Positions 33,878 through 42,813 are shown, counted from the stretch's first letter. The stretch: 55,058 bases of DNA from Reyranellaceae bacterium (GCA_022844045.1 JALHMM010000037.1:1-55058), one strand, 5' to 3'. Notes: generated by a model from the sequence alone, not told the origin. Translations and numbers: made by a program.

Positions 33878-35581
33878 TTAGTAACCGAGCTTCTTCTTCA
33901 GGTCCTGGTCGATCCAGATCCGCGCATAGATCGGTCCGGGCCGCAGCGAGCTGGTGTTCATCTCGCCGCCATAGTTCTTCACCCACGGCCACCACGCGGC
34001 GTAGACGTAAGGTGTCGGCAGCCAGATGTAGGGCGCCTTGTCGACGATTTCGCGCGTCATCTCGCGCAGGAGCACCTTGCGCTTCTCCTCGTCGCGCGAG
34101 GCGTAGACCTCCTCCATCTTCTTGTCGAACGCCTTGTCGGTGTACATCGCCGGGTTCCACGTCTGCTCGCTGACGAAGCTCTTGCGGATCGACGTGGTCG
34201 GGTTGGTGTGGCTGCTGTTCATCAGGTAGCCGGAATGGTGCTTGCGCGTCGTCATCGCCGAGAGGAACGCGGCGTACTCGGTGGGCACCAGCTCGGCCTT
34301 CACGCCGATCTGCTCGAGATAAGCGGCCAGCAGCGGCGCCACGTCGGTGTGGTCCGGCGAGCAGGCGCAGTACTGCAGCTTGAAGCTGAAGCCGTTGGGA
34401 TAGCCGGCTTCCTTCAAGAGCTCCTTGGCCCTCTTCGGGTTGTAGGTGAACAGCTCCTTTATCGACGCCGGCATCTTGTCGAGCGGCTCGAAGTACCCAT
34501 CCCAGTCCGGGTACATCGGATAGGCGAACAGCTCGGCGTTGCCGCCGTAGTGCGCGGCGATGATCTCCTGCTTGTTGATCGCCATGTTGAGCGCGCGGCG
34601 CACGCGGATGTCGTCGAACGGCTTCTGGTCGACGCGCATGGCCATGAACGAGCCGAGGATCGAGAGCCGCTTGGCCCATTGCAGCTGCGGCGCGTTCTTC
34701 TTCAGCTCCTCGACATTGCGCCAGGCGATGGTCTCGAGCATGTCGACCTTGGCGGTGCGCAGCGCGGTGATCTGCGTCGTCTCGTCCTTGATGGTGCGGT
34801 AGACGACCTTGTCGACGAACGGGATCTTGTACTCGACCCCGTCGATCTTCTCCTTGTCCCAGTAGATCGGGTTGCGCGTATACGTGTTGGAATTGCCCTG
34901 CACGAAGTCGGTGAGCATGAAGGGCCCGGTGCCGTTGACGTTGCGCCAGTTGTTGGCGCCGGCGTCGACCACTTCCTTGGGCGTCACCACGGAGTAGAAG
35001 CCCCAGGCGATGCGGTAGTCCCACTCCGCGTTGTATTCCTTGAGGTAGTAGACGACGGTGTGGCTGTCCTTGGCCTCGACGCGGTCGACGAAGTCGAAGT
35101 AACCGCGGATGTTCTTCGGGCTGCTGCGCAGCCGGTTGAAGCTGAACACCACATCCTCGGCGACCAGCTCGCGGCTTTTCATCACGCCCGGCTTGTCGGG
35201 GAACATCACGCCCTTGCGCAGGGTGAAGACGATGCTGAGCGGGTTCTCGACGAACTCCCACTTCTCGGCCAGCTCGCCGCGCTGGGCGTCGGGCGCGAGA
35301 TAGGCGTCGGCGATGAAGGGATGCTTGCCGCCCTTGCGCACGCTCTTGTCGAGGTTGCCGACGACGAGGTGCTCGTAGAACTGACCGGTGTCGTGGTTGA
35401 GCTTCCAGTTCCAATCATGCGGATCCCACGACAGCGCCGAGAGCGTCGCGAACATGGTCGCGATCTCCAGGGTGCCGCCGTATTGCGGCTTCACGCCCTT
35501 GTCGGCCAAAGCCGGGCCGGCGGCGAGCGCGGATGCCAGCACGGCCGCCGCCGCGCCTTGCGCGATACGCTTCCACATCAT
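33878..35581 (-). CDS. ABC transporter substrate-binding protein, family 5 (second copy)
   Basis: A 567-residue periplasmic binding protein of the peptide/nickel family (SBP_bac_5), with a signal peptide (MMWKRIAQGAAAAVLASALA, cleavage after ALA). The family-typical GGTLE start, LRKGVMFPDKPGVMKSREL and NGTGPFMLTDFVQGNS are visible. It is a close paralogue of the protein at 37292-39001, to which it aligns over its whole length; a recent-looking duplication. The ligand is unknown but linked by context to the D-aminoacylase-like enzyme between the two copies. Confidence 0.9.
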   Translation of the reverse strand: MMWKRIAQGAAAAVLASALAAGPALADKGVKPQYGGTLEIATMFATLSALSWDPHDWNWKLNHDTGQFYEHLVVGNLDKSVRKGGKHPFIADAYLAPDAQRGELAEKWEFVENPLSIVFTLRKGVMFPDKPGVMKSRELVAEDVVFSFNRLRSSPKNIRGYFDFVDRVEAKDSHTVVYYLKEYNAEWDYRIAWGFYSVVTPKEVVDAGANNWRNVNGTGPFMLTDFVQGNSNTYTRNPIYWDKEKIDGVEYKIPFVDKVVYRTIKDETTQITALRTAKVDMLETIAWRNVEELKKNAPQLQWAKRLSILGSFMAMRVDQKPFDDIRVRRALNMAINKQEIIAAHYGGNAELFAYPMYPDWDGYFEPLDKMPASIKELFTYNPKRAKELLKEAGYPNGFSFKLQYCACSPDHTDVAPLLAAYLEQIGVKAELVPTEYAAFLSAMTTRKHHSGYLMNSSHTNPTTSIRKSFVSEQTWNPAMYTDKAFDKKMEEVYASRDEEKRKVLLREMTREIVDKAPYIWLPTPYVYAAWWPWVKNYGGEMNTSSLRPGPIYARIWIDQDLKKKLGY

Positions 35582-35608
35582 GGCTTCCCTCCCGTTGCGG
35601 CTTGTTCC

Positions 35609-37267
35609 TCAGGCTGCGTGCCGCAGCACCCTGCCGGCGCGCGTGCCGGTCAGTTCGCCGTCGAGCACATTGATCGCACCGTTCACCAGGGTCGCCTTGT
35701 AGCCGGTCGACTTCTGGATGAAGCGCGACGCGCCGCCGGGGAAGTCGCTCACCAGCTCGGGCTGGAGCTCGGCGACCTTGCCGGCGTCGAAGACGTTGAT
35801 GTCGGCGCGCATGCCGACGGCCAGCGTGCCGCGATCCTTCAAGCCCATGACGCGTGCCGGCATCAGGGTCATGCGCTTGACCGCCTCGCTCATGCTGAAG
35901 AAGCCGGTCTCGCGCACCCAGTGCGACAGGATGAAGGTCGCCCAACCGGCGTCCATCACCTGCGTGACGTGCGCACCGGCGTCGCCCAAGCTGGGGAAGC
36001 AGTGCGGGCTGCGGAACATGTGCGCCAGCGCGTCGAGATTGGGGTTGAACATGCGCAGGGTGAACAGCGCCTTGCCCCCGGTTTCACGCGCCATGCGCAG
36101 GAAGGTCTCGGCCCAGTGCTCGCCGCGCGCCCGCGCCATGGCGACCAGCGACATCTCCTCGCCCGCTGTGTAGGCCGGGGTCGGACCGTCGCCGAGATAG
36201 AAGACCTTCTCGACCGGCGTGCCGAGGTTCTGCTTGAAGCCGTTGGCCTTCGCCTCGGCCATCAGGCTGGCATGGAACTCGGGATCGCCCAACGCCGCGA
36301 CGCGATCGGCCAGTGTCGGCAGGCGACGCAGCCGCGACCAGGTCGCGCCGCGCACCGGCAGGCCGGCCTGCAGGCCGTAAATCATGCCTGACGCGCGTAC
36401 CTGCGTGATCGCCGTCATATCGCGGCCGGCGCAGAGCTCCTCCAGCGCCGTGCGGCGCTGCTGTGCCATGGCCAGGTCGCCGTTGCCGGCGCCGTAGCTG
36501 AACAACACGCGGCTCTTGCCCGAATCGGCGATGGTGCGCAGCACGTCCATGTTGGCGCCGACCGCCTGCATCAGCGCGTTGCGCGGCGCCACGACCTTGG
36601 CGATGTCCACCAGCTCGATCGGATCGGCGAAGGTGCCAGGGATGGCGCGGCCATCGGGCAGCTTGTGCTCGGCGAAGCGGTTGGTCGAGAAGCCGATGGC
36701 GCCGCGGTCGATCGAGTTGGCGACGACCTCGGCCATCTGCCGGCGCTCTTCCGGCGTCGCCTGCTCCTCCACCGCGCGCTCACCCATGACGTAGAAGCGC
36801 ACCGCGCTGTGGCCGACCAGGCCGGCGATGTTGATGCCGGGCTTCAGAGCATCGATGGCGTCGAGATAGCCGCCATAGTCTTCCCAGCTCCACGGCAGGC
36901 CGGTGAGGATGGCGTGGCGGGGAATGTCCTCGACCGTCTCCATCATGCCGGCGAGCAGTTCCTTGTCGGCCGGCTTGACCGGCGCGAAGGTCACGCCGCA
37001 ATTGCCCATCAGCGCCGTGGTGACGCCGTGCCAGCTCACCGGCGTGCAATCAGGATCCCAGCCGATCTGCGCGTCGAGATGGGTGTGGATGTCGACGAAG
37101 CCAGGGGTGACGGTCATCCCCCCGGCGTCGATCTCGCGCCTGCCGCCACCGTCCACAGTCCCGACGGCGGCGATCACGCCGTCCTGGATGGCGACGTCGC
37201 CGCGATAGGGCTCGCCGCCGGTTCCGTCGACGATCTCACCGCCGCGGATCACGATGTCATATGCCAT
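35609..37267 (-). CDS. N-acyl-D-amino-acid deacylase (D-aminoacylase) family amidohydrolase
   Basis: A 552-residue amidohydrolase. The metal-site motif DIHTHLDAQ is near residue 60, followed by GNCG at about 88 (the cysteine of D-aminoacylases), VGHSAVRFYVMG, and the late GDAGAHVTQVMDAGW (metal-ligand His/Asp region). Members cleave N-acyl-D-amino acids or D-hydantoin-like amides. ATG 37267 follows AGGAG at seven bases; a GTG two codons upstream is too close. Its position between two binding proteins of a peptide transporter implies that the imported compound is its substrate or precursor. No signal peptide, so it is cytoplasmic. Confidence 0.87.
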   Translation of the reverse strand: MAYDIVIRGGEIVDGTGGEPYRGDVAIQDGVIAAVGTVDGGGRREIDAGGMTVTPGFVDIHTHLDAQIGWDPDCTPVSWHGVTTALMGNCGVTFAPVKPADKELLAGMMETVEDIPRHAILTGLPWSWEDYGGYLDAIDALKPGINIAGLVGHSAVRFYVMGERAVEEQATPEERRQMAEVVANSIDRGAIGFSTNRFAEHKLPDGRAIPGTFADPIELVDIAKVVAPRNALMQAVGANMDVLRTIADSGKSRVLFSYGAGNGDLAMAQQRRTALEELCAGRDMTAITQVRASGMIYGLQAGLPVRGATWSRLRRLPTLADRVAALGDPEFHASLMAEAKANGFKQNLGTPVEKVFYLGDGPTPAYTAGEEMSLVAMARARGEHWAETFLRMARETGGKALFTLRMFNPNLDALAHMFRSPHCFPSLGDAGAHVTQVMDAGWATFILSHWVRETGFFSMSEAVKRMTLMPARVMGLKDRGTLAVGMRADINVFDAGKVAELQPELVSDFPGGASRFIQKSTGYKATLVNGAINVLDGELTGTRAGRVLRHAA

Positions 37268-37291
37268 GACCACTCTCCTTTGATCGGGCGC

Positions 37292-39001
37292 TCAGAAGCC
37301 CATCTTCTTCTTCATGTCCTGGTCGAGCCAGATGCGGGCGTAGATCGGGCCCGGACGCACCGCGCCGACGCGCAGCTCGCCGCCGTAGTTCTTCACCCAC
37401 GGCCACCACGCCGAGTAGACGTAGGGAATCGGCATCCACACATAGGGCGCCTGGTCGAGGATCTCGCGGGTCAGCTCGCGCAGCATCTTGATGCGCGTGG
37501 CTTCGTCCTTCTGGCGGAAGACCGATTCCATCTTCTCGTCGTACTTGGGATCGCTGTAGCCAGCCGGGTTCCAGAGCTCGCCGGTGATGAAGCTCTTGTG
37601 GATCGTCCGCGTCGGATTGACGTGGCCGGAGTTCATGAAATACGCGGGCGCGTGCGTGCGCGAGCTCATGGCGCTCAGGAACGCGCCGTACTCCATCGGC
37701 TGGATCTCGAGCTTCACGCCGATCTGCTCGTAGTAGGCCGCGACCAGCGGCAGCAGGTCCATGTGGTCGGGGTTGCAGGCGCAGACCTGCACCTTGGTCG
37801 TGAAGCCCTTGGGATAGCCGGCCTCGGCCAGCAGCTTCTTCGCCTTGGCGGGATCGTAGGTGAACAGCTCCTTCACCGAATCGGGCATGGTGTCGAGCGG
37901 TTCGAAGTACGGGCCGTAGTCGGGATGCTGCGGATAGGCGAAGAGTTCGGCGTGGCCATTGTAGTAGGCCTTGACGATCTCCTGCTTGTTCACCGCCATG
38001 TTGAGCGCGCGGCGCACGCGGACGTCCTTGAACGGTCCGTCGACATCCATGCGCATGGCCATGAAGGTGCCGGACTGGCTGAGCCATCGGTTCCACTGCA
38101 GCTGCGGCGCGCTCTTCTTCAGGCTCTCGACGTTCTGCCAGCGGATCGCCTCGAGGATGTCGAGCTTGCCGGTGCGCAGCGAGGCGATCCACGTCGCCTC
38201 GTCCTTGATCGTGCGGTAGACGACCTTGTCGAGGAACGGCAGCTTGTACTCGGTGCCGCCGATCGTCTCGCGACCCCAGTAGATCGGGTTCTTGGTGTAG
38301 GTGTTGGAGTTGCCCTGCACGAAATCGGTGAGCTGGAAGGGCCCGGTGCCGACCGCGTTCTTCCAGTTGGTGGCGCCGGCGTCGACCATCTCCTTGGCGT
38401 AGATCGGCGAGTAGTAGCCCCAGCCGAAACGGTAGTCCCACTCCGCGTGGAAGTACTTCATGTGGAAGACGACCGTGTGCTTGTCCGGCGTCTCGACCTT
38501 CTCGACGTGATTGAAGTAGCCCTTCTGCTGCTTCGGGCTGCTGATCAGGCGATTGAAGCTGTAGGCGACGTCGGCCGAGGTCAGCTCGCGGCTTTCCATG
38601 ACGCCGGGCTTGGCCGGGAACATCACGCCTTTGCGCAGCTTGATCTCGACGCGCAGCGGGTCGTCCTTCCACGCCCAGCTCTCGGCCAGCTCGCCCTTGA
38701 TGGCGTCCGGTGCCAGGTATCCGTCGGCGACGAAGGGATGTTTGCCGCCATTGCGTTTGGCTTTGCTCAGATCACCAACGAAGAGCTGCTCGAGGTAGTT
38801 GCCGGTGTCGTGATTGAGCTTCCAGTTCCAGTCGTGCGGATCGAACGACAGCGCCGACAGAGTGATGTAGACGGTGCCGACCTCCAGCGTGCCGCCATAT
38901 TGCGGCTTGGGCCCGTTGTCCGCGGCGGCCGTGCCGATCGACGCACCGGCGGCGAACGTGCCGGCAATCAACGCGTTCCTGAAGCGCTTCCACTCCGTCA
39001 T
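37292..39001 (-). CDS. ABC transporter substrate-binding protein, family 5 (first copy)
   Basis: A 569-residue periplasmic binding protein paralogous to the one at 33878-35581. A short signal peptide ends near TAAAD. GGTLEVGTVY, DWNWKLNHDTG, LRKGVMFPAKPGVMESREL and GTGPFQLTDFVQGNSN match the paralogue almost word for word. Having two similar receptors for one permease suggests two related ligands. It follows the bipartite repeat at 39050-39179 and precedes the hydrolase gene by 24 bases. Confidence 0.9.
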   Translation of the reverse strand: MTEWKRFRNALIAGTFAAGASIGTAAADNGPKPQYGGTLEVGTVYITLSALSFDPHDWNWKLNHDTGNYLEQLFVGDLSKAKRNGGKHPFVADGYLAPDAIKGELAESWAWKDDPLRVEIKLRKGVMFPAKPGVMESRELTSADVAYSFNRLISSPKQQKGYFNHVEKVETPDKHTVVFHMKYFHAEWDYRFGWGYYSPIYAKEMVDAGATNWKNAVGTGPFQLTDFVQGNSNTYTKNPIYWGRETIGGTEYKLPFLDKVVYRTIKDEATWIASLRTGKLDILEAIRWQNVESLKKSAPQLQWNRWLSQSGTFMAMRMDVDGPFKDVRVRRALNMAVNKQEIVKAYYNGHAELFAYPQHPDYGPYFEPLDTMPDSVKELFTYDPAKAKKLLAEAGYPKGFTTKVQVCACNPDHMDLLPLVAAYYEQIGVKLEIQPMEYGAFLSAMSSRTHAPAYFMNSGHVNPTRTIHKSFITGELWNPAGYSDPKYDEKMESVFRQKDEATRIKMLRELTREILDQAPYVWMPIPYVYSAWWPWVKNYGGELRVGAVRPGPIYARIWLDQDMKKKMGF

Positions 39002-39049
39002 GACGTCCTCCCTGACATTCGGTGCCGTTGTCGTCTTCTTTTCGTCTTT

Positions 39050-39179
39050 ACCTTCCCCCGGAGGGGGAAGGTGGCGCGCCGCGTAGCGGCGTGACGGATG
39101 GGGGATGCCTCAACGCATCCAGTTCGGCTTCGACATCCCCCATCCGCCCTTCGGGCACCTTCCCCCTCCGGGGGAAGGT
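39050..39179. repeat. Bipartite inverted palindromic element (copy A), inside the dpp operon
   Basis: Two 23-base cores (39050-39072 and 39157-39179), each with ten-base arms ACCTTCCCCC/GGGGGAAGGT around a three-base centre, face each other as an inverted pair. Inside each core comes a short hairpin and then GGATGGGGGATG (inverted in the right half). The left hairpin is CGCCGC-GTA-GCGGCG, the right one GCCC-GAA-GGGC. The element separates dppC from the first binding-protein gene and would fold into a large cruciform or RNA hairpin within the operon transcript, where it may attenuate or process the mRNA. Confidence 0.75.
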
Positions 39180-39189
39180 AGAAACATGA

Positions 39190-40092
39190 TCAGCGCGAAC
39201 CGCGCATGCGCGGGTCGAGCAGGTCGCGCAACGCGTCACCGAAGACGGAGATCGCGTAGACGACGATGGTCAGGCAGAGGCCCGGCGCCAGAGCGAGCCA
39301 GGGTCCCTGATACATGTAGGCGCGGCCCGAACCGGAGAGCATGCCGCCCCAGGTCGGTGCCGGCGGCGGCACGCCGAAGCCCAGGAACGACAGGCCGGAC
39401 TCGGCGAGGATCGCCACCGCGACGCGGTTGGTGAACAGGATGATGACGGGCGCCATGACGTTGGGCAGCACGTGGCGCCAGAGGATGCGGAAGGTCTTGG
39501 CGCCGGTGGATTTGGCTGCGTGCACGTACATGTTCTCGCGCACCGAGACCACGGCGCCGCGCACGATGCGCGAGCCCGCGATACCCAAGGCGAGACCCAG
39601 CACGACGATGATCTGCGGCATGCCCGGGCCGACCACCGAGACCACGACGATCAGCACGATCAGCTCGGGAAAGCTCATCCAGGCGTCGACGAAACGCTGC
39701 ACGATCATGTCGAACTTGCCGCCGAGATAGCCGGTCAGCACGCCCAGCACGATCGAGATGATTGTAGCGAGACCGGCGGCACAGAAGCCGATGATCACCG
39801 AAAGCTGCGCGCCGTAGAGGCAGCGCGAGAGCATGTCGCGGCCCGAATTGTCGGTGCCGAAGGGAAAGGCCAGGCTGGGCGGCTTCAACCGGTTCATCAG
39901 GCTGATCTGGTTGTAGCCGTAGGGCGCCAGCAGATCGGCGAACAGGCCGCAGAACAGAAAGACGAAGCAGATCACGGCGCCGGCCGCGCCCAGGGGCTTC
40001 TCGCGGAACAGGCGGACGACGAAGTCCATGAACGGCCCGCGGCGCGGCCGGGGCTTGTTCTGGGCGAGGGCGGCTTCGGCGACAGTGGTCAT
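39190..40092 (-). CDS. Peptide-type ABC transporter permease (DppC family)
   Basis: A 300-residue inner-membrane permease with about six helices and the EAA loop around residues 205-225 (ENMYVHAAKSTGAKTFRILWRHVLPNV). The N-terminal DUF4390-like leader and GTDNSGRDMLSRCLYG near 95 are typical for DppC/OppC. Its ATG overlaps the dppB stop by four bases. Confidence 0.92.
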   Translation of the reverse strand: MTTVAEAALAQNKPRPRRGPFMDFVVRLFREKPLGAAGAVICFVFLFCGLFADLLAPYGYNQISLMNRLKPPSLAFPFGTDNSGRDMLSRCLYGAQLSVIIGFCAAGLATIISIVLGVLTGYLGGKFDMIVQRFVDAWMSFPELIVLIVVVSVVGPGMPQIIVVLGLALGIAGSRIVRGAVVSVRENMYVHAAKSTGAKTFRILWRHVLPNVMAPVIILFTNRVAVAILAESGLSFLGFGVPPPAPTWGGMLSGSGRAYMYQGPWLALAPGLCLTIVVYAISVFGDALRDLLDPRMRGSR

Positions 40093-41045
40093 CGATAGCG
40101 CACCTTCGGGTCGAGCAACCCGTAACTGAGATCGACGACCAGGTTGATCAGCATCACCGCCAGGCCGACGACCAGGAAGACGCCGGTGATGATCGGATAG
40201 TCGCGTTGGCTGACCGCCTCGAGCAGCAGCAGGCCCATGCCGGGGATGACGAAGATCTGCTCCATGATCACCGCGCCGCCGATCAGGATCGGCGCCTGCA
40301 GGCCGATCAGGGTGACGACGGGGATCAGGGCATTACGCAGCGCGTGGCGCATCACCACGAGCTTCTCGCTCAACCCCTTGGCCCAGGCGGTGCGCACATA
40401 GTCCTGGCGCAGCACCTCCAGCATCATGGTGCGGGTGAGCCGCATGGTGATCGCCGACAGCGAGCAGCCCAGGATGATCGACGGCACGATCATCTGGCTG
40501 AGGTTCTGGATCGGGTCCTGGAAGAACGGCACGAAGCGGATCTGCGGTGACCAACCCCACCAGATCGACGGGAAGACCATGACCAGCGTGCCGAGCCAGA
40601 AGCTCGGCACCGCCAGCATCAGGATCGAGAACGAGCGGGTGATGTAGTCGCCGGCGGTGTCCTGACGGATCGCCGAGTAGACGCCGATCGGGATCGCCAC
40701 GCTGAGCGCGACCAGCAGCGACAGCAGGCCGAGTTCGAAGGTCACCGGCAGGCGTTGTAGCAACTGTTCGGTGACGGGTGTGTTCTGCCACAGGGACTTG
40801 CCCATGTCGCCGGAGAACAGGATGGCGCCGATCCAATGGAAGTACTGGATGTACATCGGCTTATCGAGGCCGAGCGCCGCTTGCAGCGCCTCGCGGTCCT
40901 TCTTGCCGGCGCTGATGTCGTTCTGGCTCATCATCAGGTCGATGATGTCGCCGGGGATCAGTCGGACCGTGACAAAGACGATGACGCTGGCGAAGAACAG
41001 CGTGGGAATCAGGGCAAGCAGACGGCGCGCGATATAGGCCTGCAT
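40089..41045 (-). CDS. Peptide-type ABC transporter permease (DppB family)
   Basis: A 318-residue permease that heads the operon. The start MQAYIARRLLALIPTLFFASVIVF with RLIPGD near 30 is the DppB hallmark, and the EAA loop reads QDYVRTAWAKGLSEKLVVMRHALRNALIPV around 210-240. A 126-base gap separates it from the AhpD-like gene upstream; the operon promoter should lie there, though I see no clear boxes. Confidence 0.93.
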   Translation of the reverse strand: MQAYIARRLLALIPTLFFASVIVFVTVRLIPGDIIDLMMSQNDISAGKKDREALQAALGLDKPMYIQYFHWIGAILFSGDMGKSLWQNTPVTEQLLQRLPVTFELGLLSLLVALSVAIPIGVYSAIRQDTAGDYITRSFSILMLAVPSFWLGTLVMVFPSIWWGWSPQIRFVPFFQDPIQNLSQMIVPSIILGCSLSAITMRLTRTMMLEVLRQDYVRTAWAKGLSEKLVVMRHALRNALIPVVTLIGLQAPILIGGAVIMEQIFVIPGMGLLLLEAVSQRDYPIITGVFLVVGLAVMLINLVVDLSYGLLDPKVRYR

Positions 41046-41171
41046 GTGTCCCGGTCGTTTCTCGATCCCTAAGGTCGGCGCCTCTTGTCGGGTCGCTCGA
41101 CGTCAGGAAGCCTACGAGCCGCCCGCGGGGGAGTCAAAGTATCGCCGGGCCAATCGGCCCGGCGTTTCGCA

Positions 41172-42266
41172 TCACGACTTCGCGTCCAGGAACCGGTCGA
41201 GCTGGAGCGTGGCGCGCAGATCGGCGACCGCCTCTGCCTTGGGCGGCTCGAGCGGAATACCGGTGGCGTCGGCGATGCGGGTGATGCCGTCGAAGCCGGC
41301 GATCACCGCGGCGGCATCGATCATGGCCGCCTCGCCCAGCGCGGCCGTCAGGGCGGCGCGCGCGGCCGCGAGGGACTCAGGATCGCCGGTCAGCGCCTTG
41401 TCGGCGAACGCGGTCAGCAGCGCCGAAGCCGCCACGCCGGTGTCCGAACCGCCGGCGATGCCGTCGAAATCGTAGTGCTGCCCGCCGTGTCTGCCGCTCC
41501 CCCGGAGCAGGACCGCATGGCTGGCGGTTCAATAGACACACTGGTTCAGCGCCGCGACGCGCGAGGCCAGCAACTCGATCTGCGCGTGGCTGATGGCGCG
41601 GTACTCGCGACCGAAATCGCGCATCGCCGCCGACGGCAGGTACATGACCTCGAACATGTCCCACCAATGCATCATCGAGCGCGGCACGAGGCTGAGCGCA
41701 TGGTGCACATAGCCGCCGCCACGTCGGGGCGGCCCGGGATCGGTCTGGTAGAGGTCGGGGTCGTCGGCGGTGCGGTCGTTGGGCAGCAAGGTCGCCATCC
41801 AGGCCACGCCCGGCTTCGCACCCGCCGGACGGCGCCGCGAGGGCTGGCCGGTCTGCGCCTGTGGTAAGGGCCATGGCGCGAGGCCGGCCGCGCGCCTGAA
41901 GGTGTCGACGGCCACCGTGACCGCGATCACCGACACCAGCTCGACATAGCGCTCCTCATCGAGGCCAGCCGCGATAATGCCGCGATACCAGCTCTCGCCG
42001 AGCCGCCCCGGATCCGTGCGGATGCGGTGGATCGCTTCGATCGCCGAGGAGGGCACCACGCCCAGCGAGTCGTGATCGCCCGCGACCATCGACGGCGACA
42101 ACGCCTCCTTGCGCGCCGCGCAGAACCGACAGCCGGCGGCGTGGCGCGTCTCGGCGGCGATCGCTACGCGCTCGGCGCCGCTCCACCATGTGCCCGGCGC
42201 GCCGATCTCCGCCCAGGCAGAGGCTTGTGCGGCTGCGAGATCGGTGCGGAGCGCGTCCATGGCCAT
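41172..42266 (-). CDS. AhpD-like (alkylhydroperoxidase-related) candidate selenoprotein with in-frame TGA
   Basis: Read through one TGA (41531-41529, codon 246), this is one 364-residue protein. Normal decoding would stop after NQCVY, leaving a useless fragment downstream. Reading TGA as selenocysteine gives C243-x-x-U246 and H250, with E231 twelve residues before C243. This reproduces exactly the spacing of the AhpD catalytic residues Glu118, Cys130, Cys133 and His137 of Mycobacterium tuberculosis. Composition and codon bias continue unchanged past the TGA to the stop at 41174-41172. A second CxxC (C46, C49) near the N-terminus suggests a duplicated domain. A SECIS-like hairpin follows the TGA. 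AhpD-fold proteins reduce peroxides, and Sec-containing relatives are known. A nonsense mutation of a Cys codon is the alternative. ATG 42266 lies seven bases after the GNAT stop. Confidence 0.82.
41489..41531 (-). promoter_or_regulatory. Selenocysteine codon (TGA) with bacterial SECIS-like hairpin
   Basis: On the minus strand the TGA is at 41531-41529. Fifteen bases later begins a stem: left arm GTCCTGCTC (41513-41505), loop CGGGG (41504-41500), right arm GAGCGG, a two-base bulge CA, then GAC (to 41489). All nine left-arm bases pair, one as T-G. The loop begins 24 bases after the TGA and has a G at its second position, matching the known bacterial SECIS rules (loop 16-37 bases from UGA, G among the first two loop bases). 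Confidence 0.72.
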
Positions 42267-42273
42267 CAGGCTC

Positions 42274-42813
42274 TCACGGTTCACCGTTGCCGTCGAACAC
42301 GTAGTATCGACGCGCAACGACGGCCTGTCGTGACCGGTACCAGACCGTGCGGTCCTCGACCCAGCGGAAGCCCAGCCGGACGAGAATGCGGCCCGAGGCG
42401 GGATTGTCGGCGGCGTGGCCGGCCTCCAGGCGGCGCAGTCCCAAGGTCCCGGTCGCGAACCTGTGGACCGCGGCGGCGGCCTCGCTCGCCAGCCCCTGGC
42501 CCCAGTAGTCGGGGTCGAGCCAGTAGCCAAGCTCGCCCGATCCATCGCGGATCTCGTCGACGTCGGCGCAGCCGATGACCTTGCCGTCGACGACCATCGC
42601 GAAGCGATACGCCGTGCCCGCCCGCCACTCGGCCGCGTGTTCCTCGAGCCACGCAGTGATGTCGTCCAGCACCGGCGGATAGGCCGGGAACACCAGCATC
42701 CGGGTGACGTCCCAATGCGACCGAATCTCGAAGACGCGCTGCGCGTCCGCGGCCGTGAACGCGCGCAGGACGAGGCGCCTGGTCAGGAGCTGGAAATCCG
42801 GCGGGACAGGCAT
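42274..42813 (-). CDS. GNAT-family N-acetyltransferase (RimJ/RimL-like)
   Basis: A 179-residue acetyltransferase starting with the RimJ-type FQLLTRRLVLRAFTAADA. The acetyl-CoA loop is YWGQGLASEAAAAVHRFA near residue 105, followed by GLRRLEAGHAADNPASGRILVRLGFRW, the conserved Asn-containing segment of this subfamily. Substrate may be a protein N-terminus or a small amine. It is immediately upstream of, and co-directional with, the candidate selenoprotein gene. Confidence 0.88.
   Translation of the reverse strand: MPVPPDFQLLTRRLVLRAFTAADAQRVFEIRSHWDVTRMLVFPAYPPVLDDITAWLEEHAAEWRAGTAYRFAMVVDGKVIGCADVDEIRDGSGELGYWLDPDYWGQGLASEAAAAVHRFATGTLGLRRLEAGHAADNPASGRILVRLGFRWVEDRTVWYRSRQAVVARRYYVFDGNGEP

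Noticed and set aside
33230..36391. A 1053-codon open frame on the plus strand
   Set aside because: It lies antisense to the dppD, receptor and hydrolase genes. Very high GC keeps antisense frames open; the protein is low-complexity and has no family motif. The same applies to long frames at 1165-3012 (minus), 36665-39094 (plus) and 21894-23399 (plus).
41172..42266. Calling the AhpD-like gene a pseudogene because of its TGA
   Set aside because: A single TGA exactly at the catalytic Cys position, unchanged coding bias after it, correct AhpD residue spacing and a fitting SECIS hairpin make selenocysteine the better reading, though a nonsense mutation is not fully excluded.
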